Origin: Pedococcus sp. 5OH_020
Lineage (GTDB): Bacteria > Actinomycetota > Actinomycetes > Actinomycetales > Dermatophilaceae
Direction: 5' to 3'
DNA: 64,000 nucleotides
NCBI RefSeq assembly: GCF_027812955.1
Contig: NZ_JAPYZV010000003.1
Coordinates: 186,001 to 250,000, forward strand
Shown one piece after another: positions 26,560 through 34,404 of this stretch (positions are counted from its first letter, which is position 1; each line of letters opens with the position of its first letter). The position numbers and the translations under genes were made by a program. The notes beneath the pieces were generated by a model that searched no databases, was not told the DNA's origin, and saw nothing but the letters and a program-made list of their open reading frames with translations.

Positions 26560-26728
26560 CGTGCGACCCGCAAAGTGGCCGGACTGTCATGGACTCGGCT
26601 TCACGATCTCCGGCACTTCTACGCCAGCAGGGCTGATTGCAGACGGGTGCAGCGTTATGACGGTGCAGCGCGCACGCGGGCACACGATGGGAGTACCTGC
26701 GGACTCCCTGCGGACTGCGGGGATGTAA
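26560..26728 (+). pseudogene. Tyrosine recombinase (phage integrase) C-terminal remnant, frameshifted
   Basis: One frame reads SWTRLHDLRHFYAS, the box II motif (HxLRH, 26602-26616) of tyrosine recombinases. The continuation expected in that family, AGLIADGCSVMTVQRARGHT, is in the next frame from 26627, so a one-base shift near 26626 breaks the gene. The N-terminal part and the catalytic tyrosine segment (YSHL type) are absent; the second frame stops at 26726-26728. This is a relic of an integrated element. It sits between the glycosidase and menB, in a 460-base gap without intact genes. Confidence 0.7.
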
Positions 26729-26757
26729 ACCCGGATGACCTGGGGTCGTGCGACATC

Positions 26758-27696
26758 TCAGAAGTACCAGGGAAAGGGGGACCAGTCCGGCTCGCGCTTC
26801 TCCAGGAACTGGTCCCGGCCCTCGATGGCCTCGTCGGTCATGTACGCCAGCCGCGTGGCCTCGCCCGCGAACACCTGCTGCCCCATCAGCCCGTCGTCCA
26901 CCAGGTTGAACGCGAACTTGAGCATCCGCTGCGCCTGTGGGCTCTTGCCCATGATCTCTCGGGCCACCTGCAGCGCGTCAGACTCGAGGTCGGCGTGCGC
27001 CGAGACGAGGTTGACGGCCCCCATCCGGTGCATGTCCTCGGCGGAGTAGGTCCGACCCAGGAAGAAGATCTCGCGGGCGAACTTCTGACCCACCATCCTG
27101 GCCAGGTAGGCGCTGCCGTAGCCACCGTCGAACGAGCCGACGTCGGCATCCGTCTGCTTGAACCTCGCCTGCTCCCGGGAGGCGATCGTCAGGTCGCACA
27201 CGACGTGGAGAGAGTGTCCGCCACCGGCGGCCCACCCGTTGACGACCGCGATGACGACCTTGGGCATGGTGCGGATCAGCCGCTGGACCTCCAGGATGTG
27301 CAGCCGCCCACCCTGCGCCATGACCCTGCGCTGGTCGACCGAGTCGGCGGTGTCGCCGCTGGCGTACTGGTACCCCGAACGGCCACGGATCCGCTGGTCG
27401 CCGCCGGAACAGAAGCCCCACTGGCCCTCGCTGCCCGTGCCCGAAGGCCCGGGGCCGTTGCCGGTCAGCAGGACGACGCCGACATCGGGCGTGCGCCGGG
27501 CGTGGTCCAGGGCCTGGTACAGCTCGTCGACCGTATGGGGCCGGAAGGCGTTGAGGACCGCCGGGCGGTCGAAGGCGATCCGCACCGCGCCGACCTCACG
27601 GGCCCGGTGGTACGTGATGTCCGTGAGCTCAAGACCCTCGACCGCGTCCCAGGCGGCGGGGTCGAAGGTCTCACTCACGAAGGGATGCGCGCTCAC
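26758..27696 (-). CDS. menB: 1,4-dihydroxy-2-naphthoyl-CoA synthase
   Basis: MenB, a crotonase-fold enzyme, closes the second ring of the naphthoquinone from o-succinylbenzoyl-CoA. The 312-residue protein has RIAFDRPAVLNAFRPHTVDEL, the oxyanion loop FCSGGDQRIRGRSGY, VIAVVNGWAAGGGHSLHVVC, the active-site segment DADVGSFDGGYGSAYLARM, and the C-terminal EGRDQFLEKREPDW. All are as in the MenB branch rather than general enoyl-CoA hydratases. The GTG start lies 7 bases after a TAGGCT -10, so the mRNA is probably leaderless. It stands alone on the minus strand. Confidence 0.95.
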   Translation of the reverse strand: MSAHPFVSETFDPAAWDAVEGLELTDITYHRAREVGAVRIAFDRPAVLNAFRPHTVDELYQALDHARRTPDVGVVLLTGNGPGPSGTGSEGQWGFCSGGDQRIRGRSGYQYASGDTADSVDQRRVMAQGGRLHILEVQRLIRTMPKVVIAVVNGWAAGGGHSLHVVCDLTIASREQARFKQTDADVGSFDGGYGSAYLARMVGQKFAREIFFLGRTYSAEDMHRMGAVNLVSAHADLESDALQVAREIMGKSPQAQRMLKFAFNLVDDGLMGQQVFAGEATRLAYMTDEAIEGRDQFLEKREPDWSPFPWYF

Positions 27697-27703
27697 CCAG
27701 GGG

Positions 27704-27709
27704 AGCCTA
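27704..27709 (-). promoter_or_regulatory. -10 element of menB, leaderless-type
   Basis: On the minus strand TAGGCT ends 7 bases before the GTG start at 27696. Confidence 0.55.
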
Positions 27710-27867
27710 GTAGCGAGGCCCGACGGGCCCTCCGCGGCGGGTGAGCCGGTGGTGCTGCCCGCCCAGCTCGTCCCTTGGGCCCTGTGGACGAGGGGACATC
27801 GGCTCCGGGCCCTGCTGCCAGAGTGGGTGCCGGCCGCCGTCGCGGCAGCCGACAGGGAGGGGGCACG

Positions 27868-28740
27868 ATGGTGAACGGGTGGGACGCGGCCAGGGAGCTG
27901 GACGTGGGCTTCGACGACGACGACATGCCGTACGAGGACTGGCTCGGTGTTCAGGCCGCCTCCGGTGCGGGCGACCTCGGCGAGCTCACGATGGTCGTGG
28001 TCCTCGAGGACCGGGTGGTGGACACGCTGCGCAGACCGGTCCGGGGAAGCGGCTACGAGAGCGCAGCACGCGAGCTGGGTCGGGGCGCGCCACCGCTGCC
28101 GCGGTACCTCCCGCCGCTGCCCGCCCCGCCGCGGTACGAGCTGGAGCTGAGCTGGCTACGCCGCGTCGTGGGTGGCGTCAGGGCACTCGACGAGCTGCGC
28201 ACCGACCCGCTGCCGGACGAGCCGCCCACTCTCGCCGACGTCACGCCAGAGCTTCGAGCCCGCGTGGACGGCATCCGGGAGCAGGCGGACGACGTCGCCG
28301 AACGGCTGTTCGGGGTGGAGCTGCGCACCGTCGCCCGTCGCCTGCTGGCGACGGTGTCGGCCATCCCGTCCTTGTTCCTGCATGCCGACCGTGACGAGCA
28401 GGCCGCCGCGGCACTCGTCTGGGCCGCGGCCAAGGGCAACGACCTCATCGGCCCGGGCAGGCTGATGCCGGCTTCGGCCATCCAAGCGCTGTGCGGGCTC
28501 AAGGTCTCACCGGCGGACCGCGGGCGCACCTTCGCCAGGGTCGTCGCCGGGCTCCCGGGTACCGGCTTCGAACCGCGCCAGACCCGAGTGCCGGACCTGT
28601 TGCTCCTCGGCGACGTGAGGTATCTGACCGGCGAGCTTCGGCTCCAGCTGCTGCGGCTGCGCGACCTTGCCCTGGAGGAGCAGGCGGCCGCGCCCTCGTC
28701 GCGGCCAGCCGCCGCGCCCGAGCCGCAGGTCCCGTTCTAG
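27868..28740 (+). CDS. Unidentified cytoplasmic protein
   Basis: The 290-residue product has no signal peptide or membrane helix and I do not recognise its family. An acidic N-terminus (VGFDDDDMPYEDW) is followed by a proline-rich stretch (PLPRYLPPLPAPP). A helical region (PELRARVDGIREQADDVAERL and LRTVARRLLATVSAIPSLFL) leads to a segment that could be a helix-turn-helix (AALVWAAAKGNDLIGPGRL to SPADRGRTFARVVAGL). The ATG has a GGGAGGGGG ribosome site. It is divergent from menB and precedes a VOC gene on the same strand. DNA binding is a guess from the helix pattern only. Confidence 0.6.
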   Translation: MVNGWDAARELDVGFDDDDMPYEDWLGVQAASGAGDLGELTMVVVLEDRVVDTLRRPVRGSGYESAARELGRGAPPLPRYLPPLPAPPRYELELSWLRRVVGGVRALDELRTDPLPDEPPTLADVTPELRARVDGIREQADDVAERLFGVELRTVARRLLATVSAIPSLFLHADRDEQAAAALVWAAAKGNDLIGPGRLMPASAIQALCGLKVSPADRGRTFARVVAGLPGTGFEPRQTRVPDLLLLGDVRYLTGELRLQLLRLRDLALEEQAAAPSSRPAAAPEPQVPF

Positions 28741-28850
28741 GACCTGGACGTGCGGCTCCCGGGCCTCGACGTGGAGCCCCACGCCCCTGGACGCAGACCG
28801 CCGGCTGGGCGAGAGGCCCGCTTGTCAGTGTCAGCGTCGGTGGTCCCCGA

Positions 28851-28856
28851 TAGCGT
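28851..28856 (+). promoter_or_regulatory. -10 element of the VOC gene, leaderless-type
   Basis: TAGCGT ends 7 bases before the ATG at 28864, and no Shine-Dalgarno is present. Confidence 0.45.
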
Positions 28857-28863
28857 CGCTGCC

Positions 28864-29268
28864 ATGGCACTGCGCTGGTACACCGTCGTCATCGACTCCC
28901 ACGACATCGCCGCCCTCTCCCGGTGGTGGGCCGAGACCCTGGACTTCCGGATCATCTACGAGGACGAGCATGAGGTGGCCGTCATCCCACGGCACGCCTC
29001 CGTCGACCACATCGAGGAGGCGGACGCGTGGGCGCGCCAGCCGCAGGGACTGGTCTTCGTGCCGGTGCCGGAGGGCAAGACGGTCAAGAACCGACTGCAC
29101 ATCGACCTGGCTCCGCACACCAGCCAGGACCGGGACGCCGAGATCGCCAGTCTCCTGCAGCGGGGAGCCACGCTGGCGGACGTCGGTCAGGACCCGGACG
29201 TCACCTGGACGGTCCTGCGCGACCCCGAGGGAAACGAGTTCTGCGTCCTCTCCGCGCGCGACCGCTGA
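28864..29268 (+). CDS. VOC superfamily (glyoxalase-like) protein
   Basis: The 134-residue product has the paired beta-alpha-beta-beta-beta modules of the vicinal oxygen chelate fold. Landmarks are WYTVVIDSHDIAALSRWWAE at the N-terminus, NRLHIDLAPHT with a possible metal-binding His, and the end DPEGNEFCVLSARD with its Glu. It resembles the Glyoxalase_6-type single-domain proteins common in actinobacteria, whose substrates are mostly unknown. It lies 48 bases upstream of menC, but each gene appears to have its own -10. Confidence 0.82.
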   Translation: MALRWYTVVIDSHDIAALSRWWAETLDFRIIYEDEHEVAVIPRHASVDHIEEADAWARQPQGLVFVPVPEGKTVKNRLHIDLAPHTSQDRDAEIASLLQRGATLADVGQDPDVTWTVLRDPEGNEFCVLSARDR

Positions 29269-29303
29269 CCCGGAGGGCCTCCCGACTGCTCGGTGCCCCG
29301 CCC

Positions 29304-29309
29304 TACGGT
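29304..29309 (+). promoter_or_regulatory. -10 element of menC, leaderless-type
   Basis: TACGGT ends 6 bases before the GTG at 29316. Confidence 0.45.
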
Positions 29310-29315
29310 GAGGGG

Positions 29316-30323
29316 GTGGCCACGATCCCCGACCTCGGCGACCTGCTCGACTCGATGCACGTCGTCTCCATCCCCATGAGGGTGCGCTTCCGGGGCGTGG
29401 ACAGACGAGAGGCTGTCCTGTTGGAAGGGCCGGCGGGGTGGGGCGAGTTCTCGCCGTTCCTCGAGTACGGCCCCGGGGAGGCGTCCCGGTGGCTGGCGGC
29501 CGCCGTCGAAGCGGCGTGGACCGGGTGGCCGGCGCCGCTGCGCTCCCGGGTGCCGGTCAACGCCACCGTCCCGGCCATCGGCCCAGAGCGGGTCCGGGAG
29601 GTCCTGGCCCGGTTCGAGGGTGCCGTTACGGCGAAGGTCAAGGTGGCCGAGCCGGGGCAGTCGCTCAGCGACGACCTCAACCGGGTCGCCGCGGTGCGTG
29701 ATGTCCTCGGCCCGCAGGGGCGCATCCGGGTGGATGCGAACGGCGCGTGGTCCGTGCGCGAGGCGAGCGACGCGCTGAGCAGGCTCGCGTCGTACGGCCT
29801 GGAGTACGCCGAGCAGCCGTGCGCCGCGGTCGGCGACCTGCGCGAGCTCCGGCTGCGGCTGGCCCGGGCGGGGCTCGACGTCCTGGTGGCCGCCGACGAG
29901 TCGATCCGTAAGGCGGAGGACCCGCTGCGCGTGGCGCGGGAGGAGGCTGCCGACATCGTCGTCGTCAAGGTGGCTCCCCTGGGAGGCGTCCGGCATGCCT
30001 CGCAGCTGGTGGCCGCCTGCGGCCTGCCGGCCGTGGTCAGCTCAGCGCTCGACACCTCCGTCGGGATCGCGGCCGGGGTCGCCCTGGCCGCCGCGCTGCC
30101 GGAGCTGCCCTACGCCTGCGGGCTGGGCACCGTCGCGCTGCTCGAGGGAGACGTGGCGCGACAGTCTCTCGTCCCGCGAGCCGGCGAGGTACCCACCATC
30201 CGCGTGGCGGCCGACCCTCAGCTGCTCGCACGATGGGCCGTGACGGCCGACCGACTGGCGTGGTGGCGGCGTCGCGTTACGGAATGCCATCCGCTGCTGT
30301 CCGGCAATACAGTCGACCCGTGA
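29316..30323 (+). CDS. menC: o-Succinylbenzoate synthase
   Basis: MenC, an enolase-superfamily dehydratase, converts SHCHC to o-succinylbenzoate. The 335 residues carry the expected catalytic residues: the KxK pair in TAKVKVAEPG, metal ligands in RIRVDANGAW, EYAEQP and VAADESI, and the opposite lysine in DIVVVKVAPLGG. The GTG at 29316 lies 6 bases after a -10 box, so the mRNA is probably leaderless. The frame extends further upstream but would run into the VOC gene. It overlaps the ATP-grasp gene by 4 bases (GTGA), so the whole block from 29.3 to 36.6 kb probably shares this promoter. Confidence 0.93.
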   Translation: MATIPDLGDLLDSMHVVSIPMRVRFRGVDRREAVLLEGPAGWGEFSPFLEYGPGEASRWLAAAVEAAWTGWPAPLRSRVPVNATVPAIGPERVREVLARFEGAVTAKVKVAEPGQSLSDDLNRVAAVRDVLGPQGRIRVDANGAWSVREASDALSRLASYGLEYAEQPCAAVGDLRELRLRLARAGLDVLVAADESIRKAEDPLRVAREEAADIVVVKVAPLGGVRHASQLVAACGLPAVVSSALDTSVGIAAGVALAAALPELPYACGLGTVALLEGDVARQSLVPRAGEVPTIRVAADPQLLARWAVTADRLAWWRRRVTECHPLLSGNTVDP

Positions 30324-31543
30324 ACATCGTCTTCGTCGAGCCCGGGTTCCCCGCCAACCAGCGCCGGTTCGTCCTCGCACTCGCCTCGGTCGGCGCCAAC
30401 GTCATCGGCATCGGCGAGTCGGACGAGTACACCCTGGACGACGAGCTGCGCGACGCGATGAGCGGCTACTACAAGGTCGGCTCTGTCACGAGCGTGCACG
30501 AGATGACGGAGGCAGTGCGGTTCGTCCAGAGCAAGGTGTGGGTGGACCGGCTCGAGGCGACGGTGGAGGCGCACACCATGCCGGCGGCGCAGGTCCGCGA
30601 AGCCGCCGGCATCCCGGGGACGTCTGTCCGGACCACCTGGCTGTGCCGGGACAAGCCCTCCATGAAGCAGGCGCTGCGCGAGGCTGGTGTCCCCACCGCG
30701 GCCTCCACCGCTGCCGACCACGCACACGAGGTGTGGGCGTTCGCGGAGTCGGTGGGCTACCCGCTCATCCTCAAGCCTCGTGACGGCGCAGGGGCGAAGG
30801 ACACCGTCCGGGTGGACGGCGACAGCGAGCTCTCCCATGCGCTCACGGACTTCGGCTCCCACGGGTCGACCTCCATCGCCGTGGAGGAGTTCGTCGAGGG
30901 ACACGAGGGGTTCTACGACACCATCACGCGCAACGGGCGGGTCGTGCACGACTGGACCACGCACTACTACCCGAACGTCCTGGAGGCGATGCGCACGCGG
31001 TGGATCTCGCCGCAGTTCGTCACGACGAACCGGATGGCGGACTCGGACTTCTACCGGGAGGTGGCCGAGCTCGGACAGCGGGTGATCGAGGCGCTGGGCA
31101 TCGAGACCTCGGCGACGCACATGGAGTGGTTCTACGGGCCGAAGGGACTCCGGTTCTCCGAGATCGGCTGCCGTCCGCCCGGCGTCGGCTGCTGGGACCT
31201 GTACTCGGCGAGCAACGACGTCGACGTCTACCGCGAGTGGGCGCACATCATCACGTACGGGATGCCGGAGCACCAGATGCGGCGCCCCTACGCGGCAGGG
31301 ATCGTGGCGCTGCGTCCTACGGCCAACGGCACCATCCAGGGGTACAGCGGGATCGACGAGATCCAGGGCCGGTACGGCGAGTGGATCCTGGACGGCCACT
31401 TCCCACCACAGGGACACCACACCCAGCCGGTGGAGGCGGGGTACATGGCCAACGCGTACGTCCGGATGCGCCACCCCGACTACGACACCCTCCGCGGCAT
31501 GCTGGACGACGTCGGGCAGACCATCACCGTCCACGCCGGCTAG
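30320..31543 (+). CDS. ATP-grasp domain ligase
   Basis: The 407-residue protein has a small N-terminal alpha/beta domain (NIVFVEPGFPANQRRFVLAL). An ATP-grasp core follows: the nucleotide-binding lysine and loop YPLILKPRDGAGAKDTV, the VEEFVEGHEGFYDTI strand, and the metal-binding SEIGCRPPGVG. ATP-grasp enzymes join a carboxylate to an amine or thiol through an acyl phosphate, and the substrate here is unknown. It is not close to the purine or D-Ala ligases in motif spacing. It starts on a GTGA overlap with menC. It heads a set with an S51-like hydrolase, two esterases and a dipeptidase, suggesting it builds a peptide-like product. Confidence 0.82.
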   Translation: MNIVFVEPGFPANQRRFVLALASVGANVIGIGESDEYTLDDELRDAMSGYYKVGSVTSVHEMTEAVRFVQSKVWVDRLEATVEAHTMPAAQVREAAGIPGTSVRTTWLCRDKPSMKQALREAGVPTAASTAADHAHEVWAFAESVGYPLILKPRDGAGAKDTVRVDGDSELSHALTDFGSHGSTSIAVEEFVEGHEGFYDTITRNGRVVHDWTTHYYPNVLEAMRTRWISPQFVTTNRMADSDFYREVAELGQRVIEALGIETSATHMEWFYGPKGLRFSEIGCRPPGVGCWDLYSASNDVDVYREWAHIITYGMPEHQMRRPYAAGIVALRPTANGTIQGYSGIDEIQGRYGEWILDGHFPPQGHHTQPVEAGYMANAYVRMRHPDYDTLRGMLDDVGQTITVHAG

Positions 31544-31558
31544 GCGCGACTCTCCTCC

Positions 31559-32506
31559 ATGCGCACGATCCTGCTCGGACCGCAACGCTTCATGACCACT
31601 GCCGGCACTGCCCTGCGCTCGCTCGGCGTCGACGGCGCCGTGGCGACGATCAATGCCGGATGGGAGGAGCGCGAGGACGCCGTCGAGGAGCTGGACACCG
31701 TTCTCGGCGGCGACACCCGGCATCTACGCCTCTACCACCGGATGTTCGACGTCATCGACAAGGACGAGCACTTCGCCTCCGCCGCGATGACCTTCCGCGA
31801 CAGCCACGACGCGCTCCTCTCGCTGTACCGGCTTCGCCTGCACAACGCGCTGGATGGCGTGTACGCGGTGCAGCGGCGTTCGCGTGAGGCACAGGAGCGT
31901 GGCCGCGACGACCACGGGGCCTTCGGTGCCCTGGACGACGCGGTCGAGACCGTGCGTCACGTCGACGCCTGGTACGCAGCGCAGCTCAAGGTGCTCTACG
32001 CGGAGCTGGACGAGCGCGCACCGTTGGACGACAGCGGCGTGATCGGCTGGCATCGAGGGGAGATCGCGGCGATGCTGGCCGACTGTGCCGCCCTGGTGAT
32101 GCCCGGCGGACACGTCGGGTCACTGCTTCGAGCCTTGCGGTTGTTCGCGGTTCGCGTCCCTGCGCAGCTTCCGGTGGTCGCCTGGTCCGCAGGAGCCATG
32201 GCGCTGACCGAGCGCGTCGTGCTGTTCCACGACCACGGGCCGGAAGGCGCCAGGGAGGCCGAGGTGTTCGACCGGGGCCTCGGGCGGGTCGAGGGTGTGG
32301 TGGCGCTGCCGCACGCACGCCGCCGGCTGCGGCTGGACGACCGCGACAGGTGTGCCGTGCTGGCACGCCGGTTCGGCGAGCAGCACTGCGTCCTGCTCGA
32401 CGACGGGACGGCCCTCGAGCTGGCACCCGACGGCTCGCTGCCCGCAGGTGCCCGCATCCTCGGTCTGGACGGCGCCATCCACGAGCTCGAGGCGGCCCAC
32501 GCATGA
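31559..32506 (+). CDS. S51-like peptidase / type 1 glutamine amidotransferase-like protein
   Basis: The 315-residue product has the class I amidotransferase-like fold of peptidase E and cyanophycinase. A first strand (MRTILLGPQRF) comes first, then LVMPGGHVGSLLRAL and the nucleophile elbow VVAWSAGAMALTE with Ser210. A histidine region follows (VVLFHDHGPEGA and VVALPHARRRL). Between the first strand and the PGG loop is an unusual helical insert of about 100 residues (roughly 60-165). Serine at the elbow points to S51-type hydrolysis rather than glutamine amidotransfer. It starts 15 bases after the ATP-grasp gene and overlaps the next gene by 4 bases. Confidence 0.75.
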   Translation: MRTILLGPQRFMTTAGTALRSLGVDGAVATINAGWEEREDAVEELDTVLGGDTRHLRLYHRMFDVIDKDEHFASAAMTFRDSHDALLSLYRLRLHNALDGVYAVQRRSREAQERGRDDHGAFGALDDAVETVRHVDAWYAAQLKVLYAELDERAPLDDSGVIGWHRGEIAAMLADCAALVMPGGHVGSLLRALRLFAVRVPAQLPVVAWSAGAMALTERVVLFHDHGPEGAREAEVFDRGLGRVEGVVALPHARRRLRLDDRDRCAVLARRFGEQHCVLLDDGTALELAPDGSLPAGARILGLDGAIHELEAAHA

Positions 32507-33651
32507 CCGAGCGACGACTCGCGGTCAACAGGCTGCGCGACCGCCTTCCGGTGCCTCCTGCCTCCATCGACCGGTTCCTGGCCAGACACGGATCTCCGAT
32601 CATCGAGGGCGAGCGTGCCACCTTCGTCTTCCGGGGCGAGGCGGACGAGGTGCGGGTGCGTCATCGGGTGGTGGGGCTGGCCGACCCGATGCCCATGCGC
32701 AGGCTTCCCGGCACCGACCTGTGGGCCGTCACCATCGACCTGCCCACCGGATCCCGGGTGGAGTACCAGCTCGAGACCCGTCGTGGGGAGCACTACGAGA
32801 CGTTCAACGACCCGCTCAACCCCCGGCTCGCGCACTCGCCGATGGGGTCGAGCTCGGTGTGTGCGGCGGAGGGGTACGAGGTGCCCGACTGGGTGCACCA
32901 CGACCCGGAGGCGCGCCCGGGCGAGCTCGTCGAGGACGTACTGCGGTCCAAGGCGCTACGCCGGGAGCAGCCGGTCCGGCTGTACCTGCCGGCGCGGTAC
33001 TCGCCCGCGCTGCGGTACCCGCTGCTCGTCGTCCACGACGGCACCGACTATCTCGAGTACGCCGCGATGAAGACGGTGCTCGACAACCTCGTCCACCGGC
33101 TGGACGTCGCCCCGGTCGTCGTGGCGTTCGTGCCTCCCCGGGACCGGCTCAAGGAGTACCCGAACCACGCGCCGCACGCACGGTTCGTCGCCCGCGAGCT
33201 GCTGCCCACGCTGGCCGAGCGCCTGTCCTTGGTGGACCACCCCGAGGGCCGGTGCCTGATGGGGTCCAGCTTCGGCGGGGTCGCGTCGCTGTCGACGGCG
33301 GTCCGTTATCCAGGGGTCTTCGGCTCGCTGCTGCTGCAGTCGGCGTCCTTGGTGTTCACCGACATCGGGAAGGACCACGGAGGGGGGCCGGCCTTCGACC
33401 CGGTGGTGAAGTTCGTGAACCGCTACCGGGCCAAGCCGAGCCGTCCCGTGGAGCGGATCTTCATGAGCTGCGGGACCTACGAACCGCTCATCACGCCGAA
33501 CCGGTCCATGGTGCCCGTCTTCCGTGCGGCGGGCATGACGGTCAAGTACGTCGAGGCGCGGGACGGCCACAACTGGGAGGACTGGCGGGACAGGTTGCGG
33601 GACGGGCTCTCGTGGATCTTCCCCGGCCCGCAGAAGTTCGTGTACGAGTAG
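32503..33651 (+). CDS. Enterochelin esterase-like alpha/beta hydrolase
   Basis: The 382-residue protein resembles the Fes/IroE esterase group. An N-terminal early-set beta domain (about 1-130, with RVEYQLETRRG and NDPLNPRLAHSP) precedes a catalytic alpha/beta domain. The latter has YPLLVVHDGTDYLEY, the nucleophile Ser256 in CLMGSSFGGVASL and the His356 of ARDGHNWEDW. It has no signal peptide. True enterobactin esterases sit with siderophore genes, and none are here, so the substrate is more likely the product of the adjacent ATP-grasp ligase. It overlaps the S51-like gene by 4 bases. Confidence 0.83.
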   Translation: MTERRLAVNRLRDRLPVPPASIDRFLARHGSPIIEGERATFVFRGEADEVRVRHRVVGLADPMPMRRLPGTDLWAVTIDLPTGSRVEYQLETRRGEHYETFNDPLNPRLAHSPMGSSSVCAAEGYEVPDWVHHDPEARPGELVEDVLRSKALRREQPVRLYLPARYSPALRYPLLVVHDGTDYLEYAAMKTVLDNLVHRLDVAPVVVAFVPPRDRLKEYPNHAPHARFVARELLPTLAERLSLVDHPEGRCLMGSSFGGVASLSTAVRYPGVFGSLLLQSASLVFTDIGKDHGGGPAFDPVVKFVNRYRAKPSRPVERIFMSCGTYEPLITPNRSMVPVFRAAGMTVKYVEARDGHNWEDWRDRLRDGLSWIFPGPQKFVYE

Positions 33652-33678
33652 CAGACCCCCGAGTACGAGGAGGCAGTA

Positions 33679-34404
33679 GTGAAGGTCACCGAGCGCTGGC
33701 GCTCCGAGCGGATGGGGCAGGACATCACGCTGGTGCGATGGGGCCACTACGGCACGCCCGTCCTGCTGTTCCCCACGGCCGGGGGCGACGCGGAGGAGGT
33801 GGAGCGGCAGGGCCTCATAGGGCATGTCGCGCCGCTGGTGCAGGCGGGACGCATCAAGGTCTACTCGTGCGACAGCGCCGCCGGCCAGGCCATGACGGCC
33901 AAAGCAGGCTCGCCCGAGCACCGCCTATGGCTGTTCAACCGGTACCACCAGGCGGTCGCCGAGGAGGTCGTGCCGGCGATCCACGCAGACAGCGCGGGAC
34001 CGCACCCCATCGTCGTCGCAGGCGCCTCGATCGGTGCGTTCAACTCCGTGGCGATGATCTGCCGCTACCCGCACCTGTTCTCCGCGGCGGTGGGGATGAG
34101 CGGGACGTACTCCGTGGAGCAGTTCATCGGCGGCCCGTTCACGGACGACCTCTACTTCTCCTCGCCGCTGCACTTCCTGCCCGGCCTCGAGGGGCCGGCG
34201 CTGGACATGCTGCGACACCGCTTCGTGCTGCTCGCCTCGGGCAGCGGAGCCTACGAGGACGTGGCGGAGTCCTGGGCGCTCGCCAAGGTCCTGGGAGACA
34301 AGGGCGTCCCAAACCGGGTGGACGACTGGGGACACGAGTACGACCACGACTGGCCCACCTGGTGGGAGATGCTGCCGCTCTACCTCGACGACCTGGTCCC
34401 GTGA
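33679..34404 (+). CDS. Esterase-family alpha/beta hydrolase
   Basis: The 241-residue product has an alpha/beta hydrolase fold with nucleophile Ser117 in VVAGASIGAFNSVAM. A late acid/histidine region follows (VDDWGHEYDHDWPTWWEML). The N-terminal part (VRWGHYGTPVLLFPTAGGDA) carries the oxyanion loop. It starts at a GTG with GAGGAGG 7 bases upstream and overlaps the dipeptidase by 4 bases. It is paired with a second, unrelated-looking esterase just upstream. A role as MenH is possible by fold and position but its motifs do not resemble MenH. Confidence 0.8.
   Translation: MKVTERWRSERMGQDITLVRWGHYGTPVLLFPTAGGDAEEVERQGLIGHVAPLVQAGRIKVYSCDSAAGQAMTAKAGSPEHRLWLFNRYHQAVAEEVVPAIHADSAGPHPIVVAGASIGAFNSVAMICRYPHLFSAAVGMSGTYSVEQFIGGPFTDDLYFSSPLHFLPGLEGPALDMLRHRFVLLASGSGAYEDVAESWALAKVLGDKGVPNRVDDWGHEYDHDWPTWWEMLPLYLDDLVP

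Noticed and set aside
32503-33651. Siderophore (enterobactin) esterase
   Set aside because: The fold fits, but no siderophore synthesis or uptake gene is in the window, so I kept a general esterase call.
33679-34404. menH
   Set aside because: Position between menC and menD is suggestive, but the nucleophile and cap segments do not resemble MenH.
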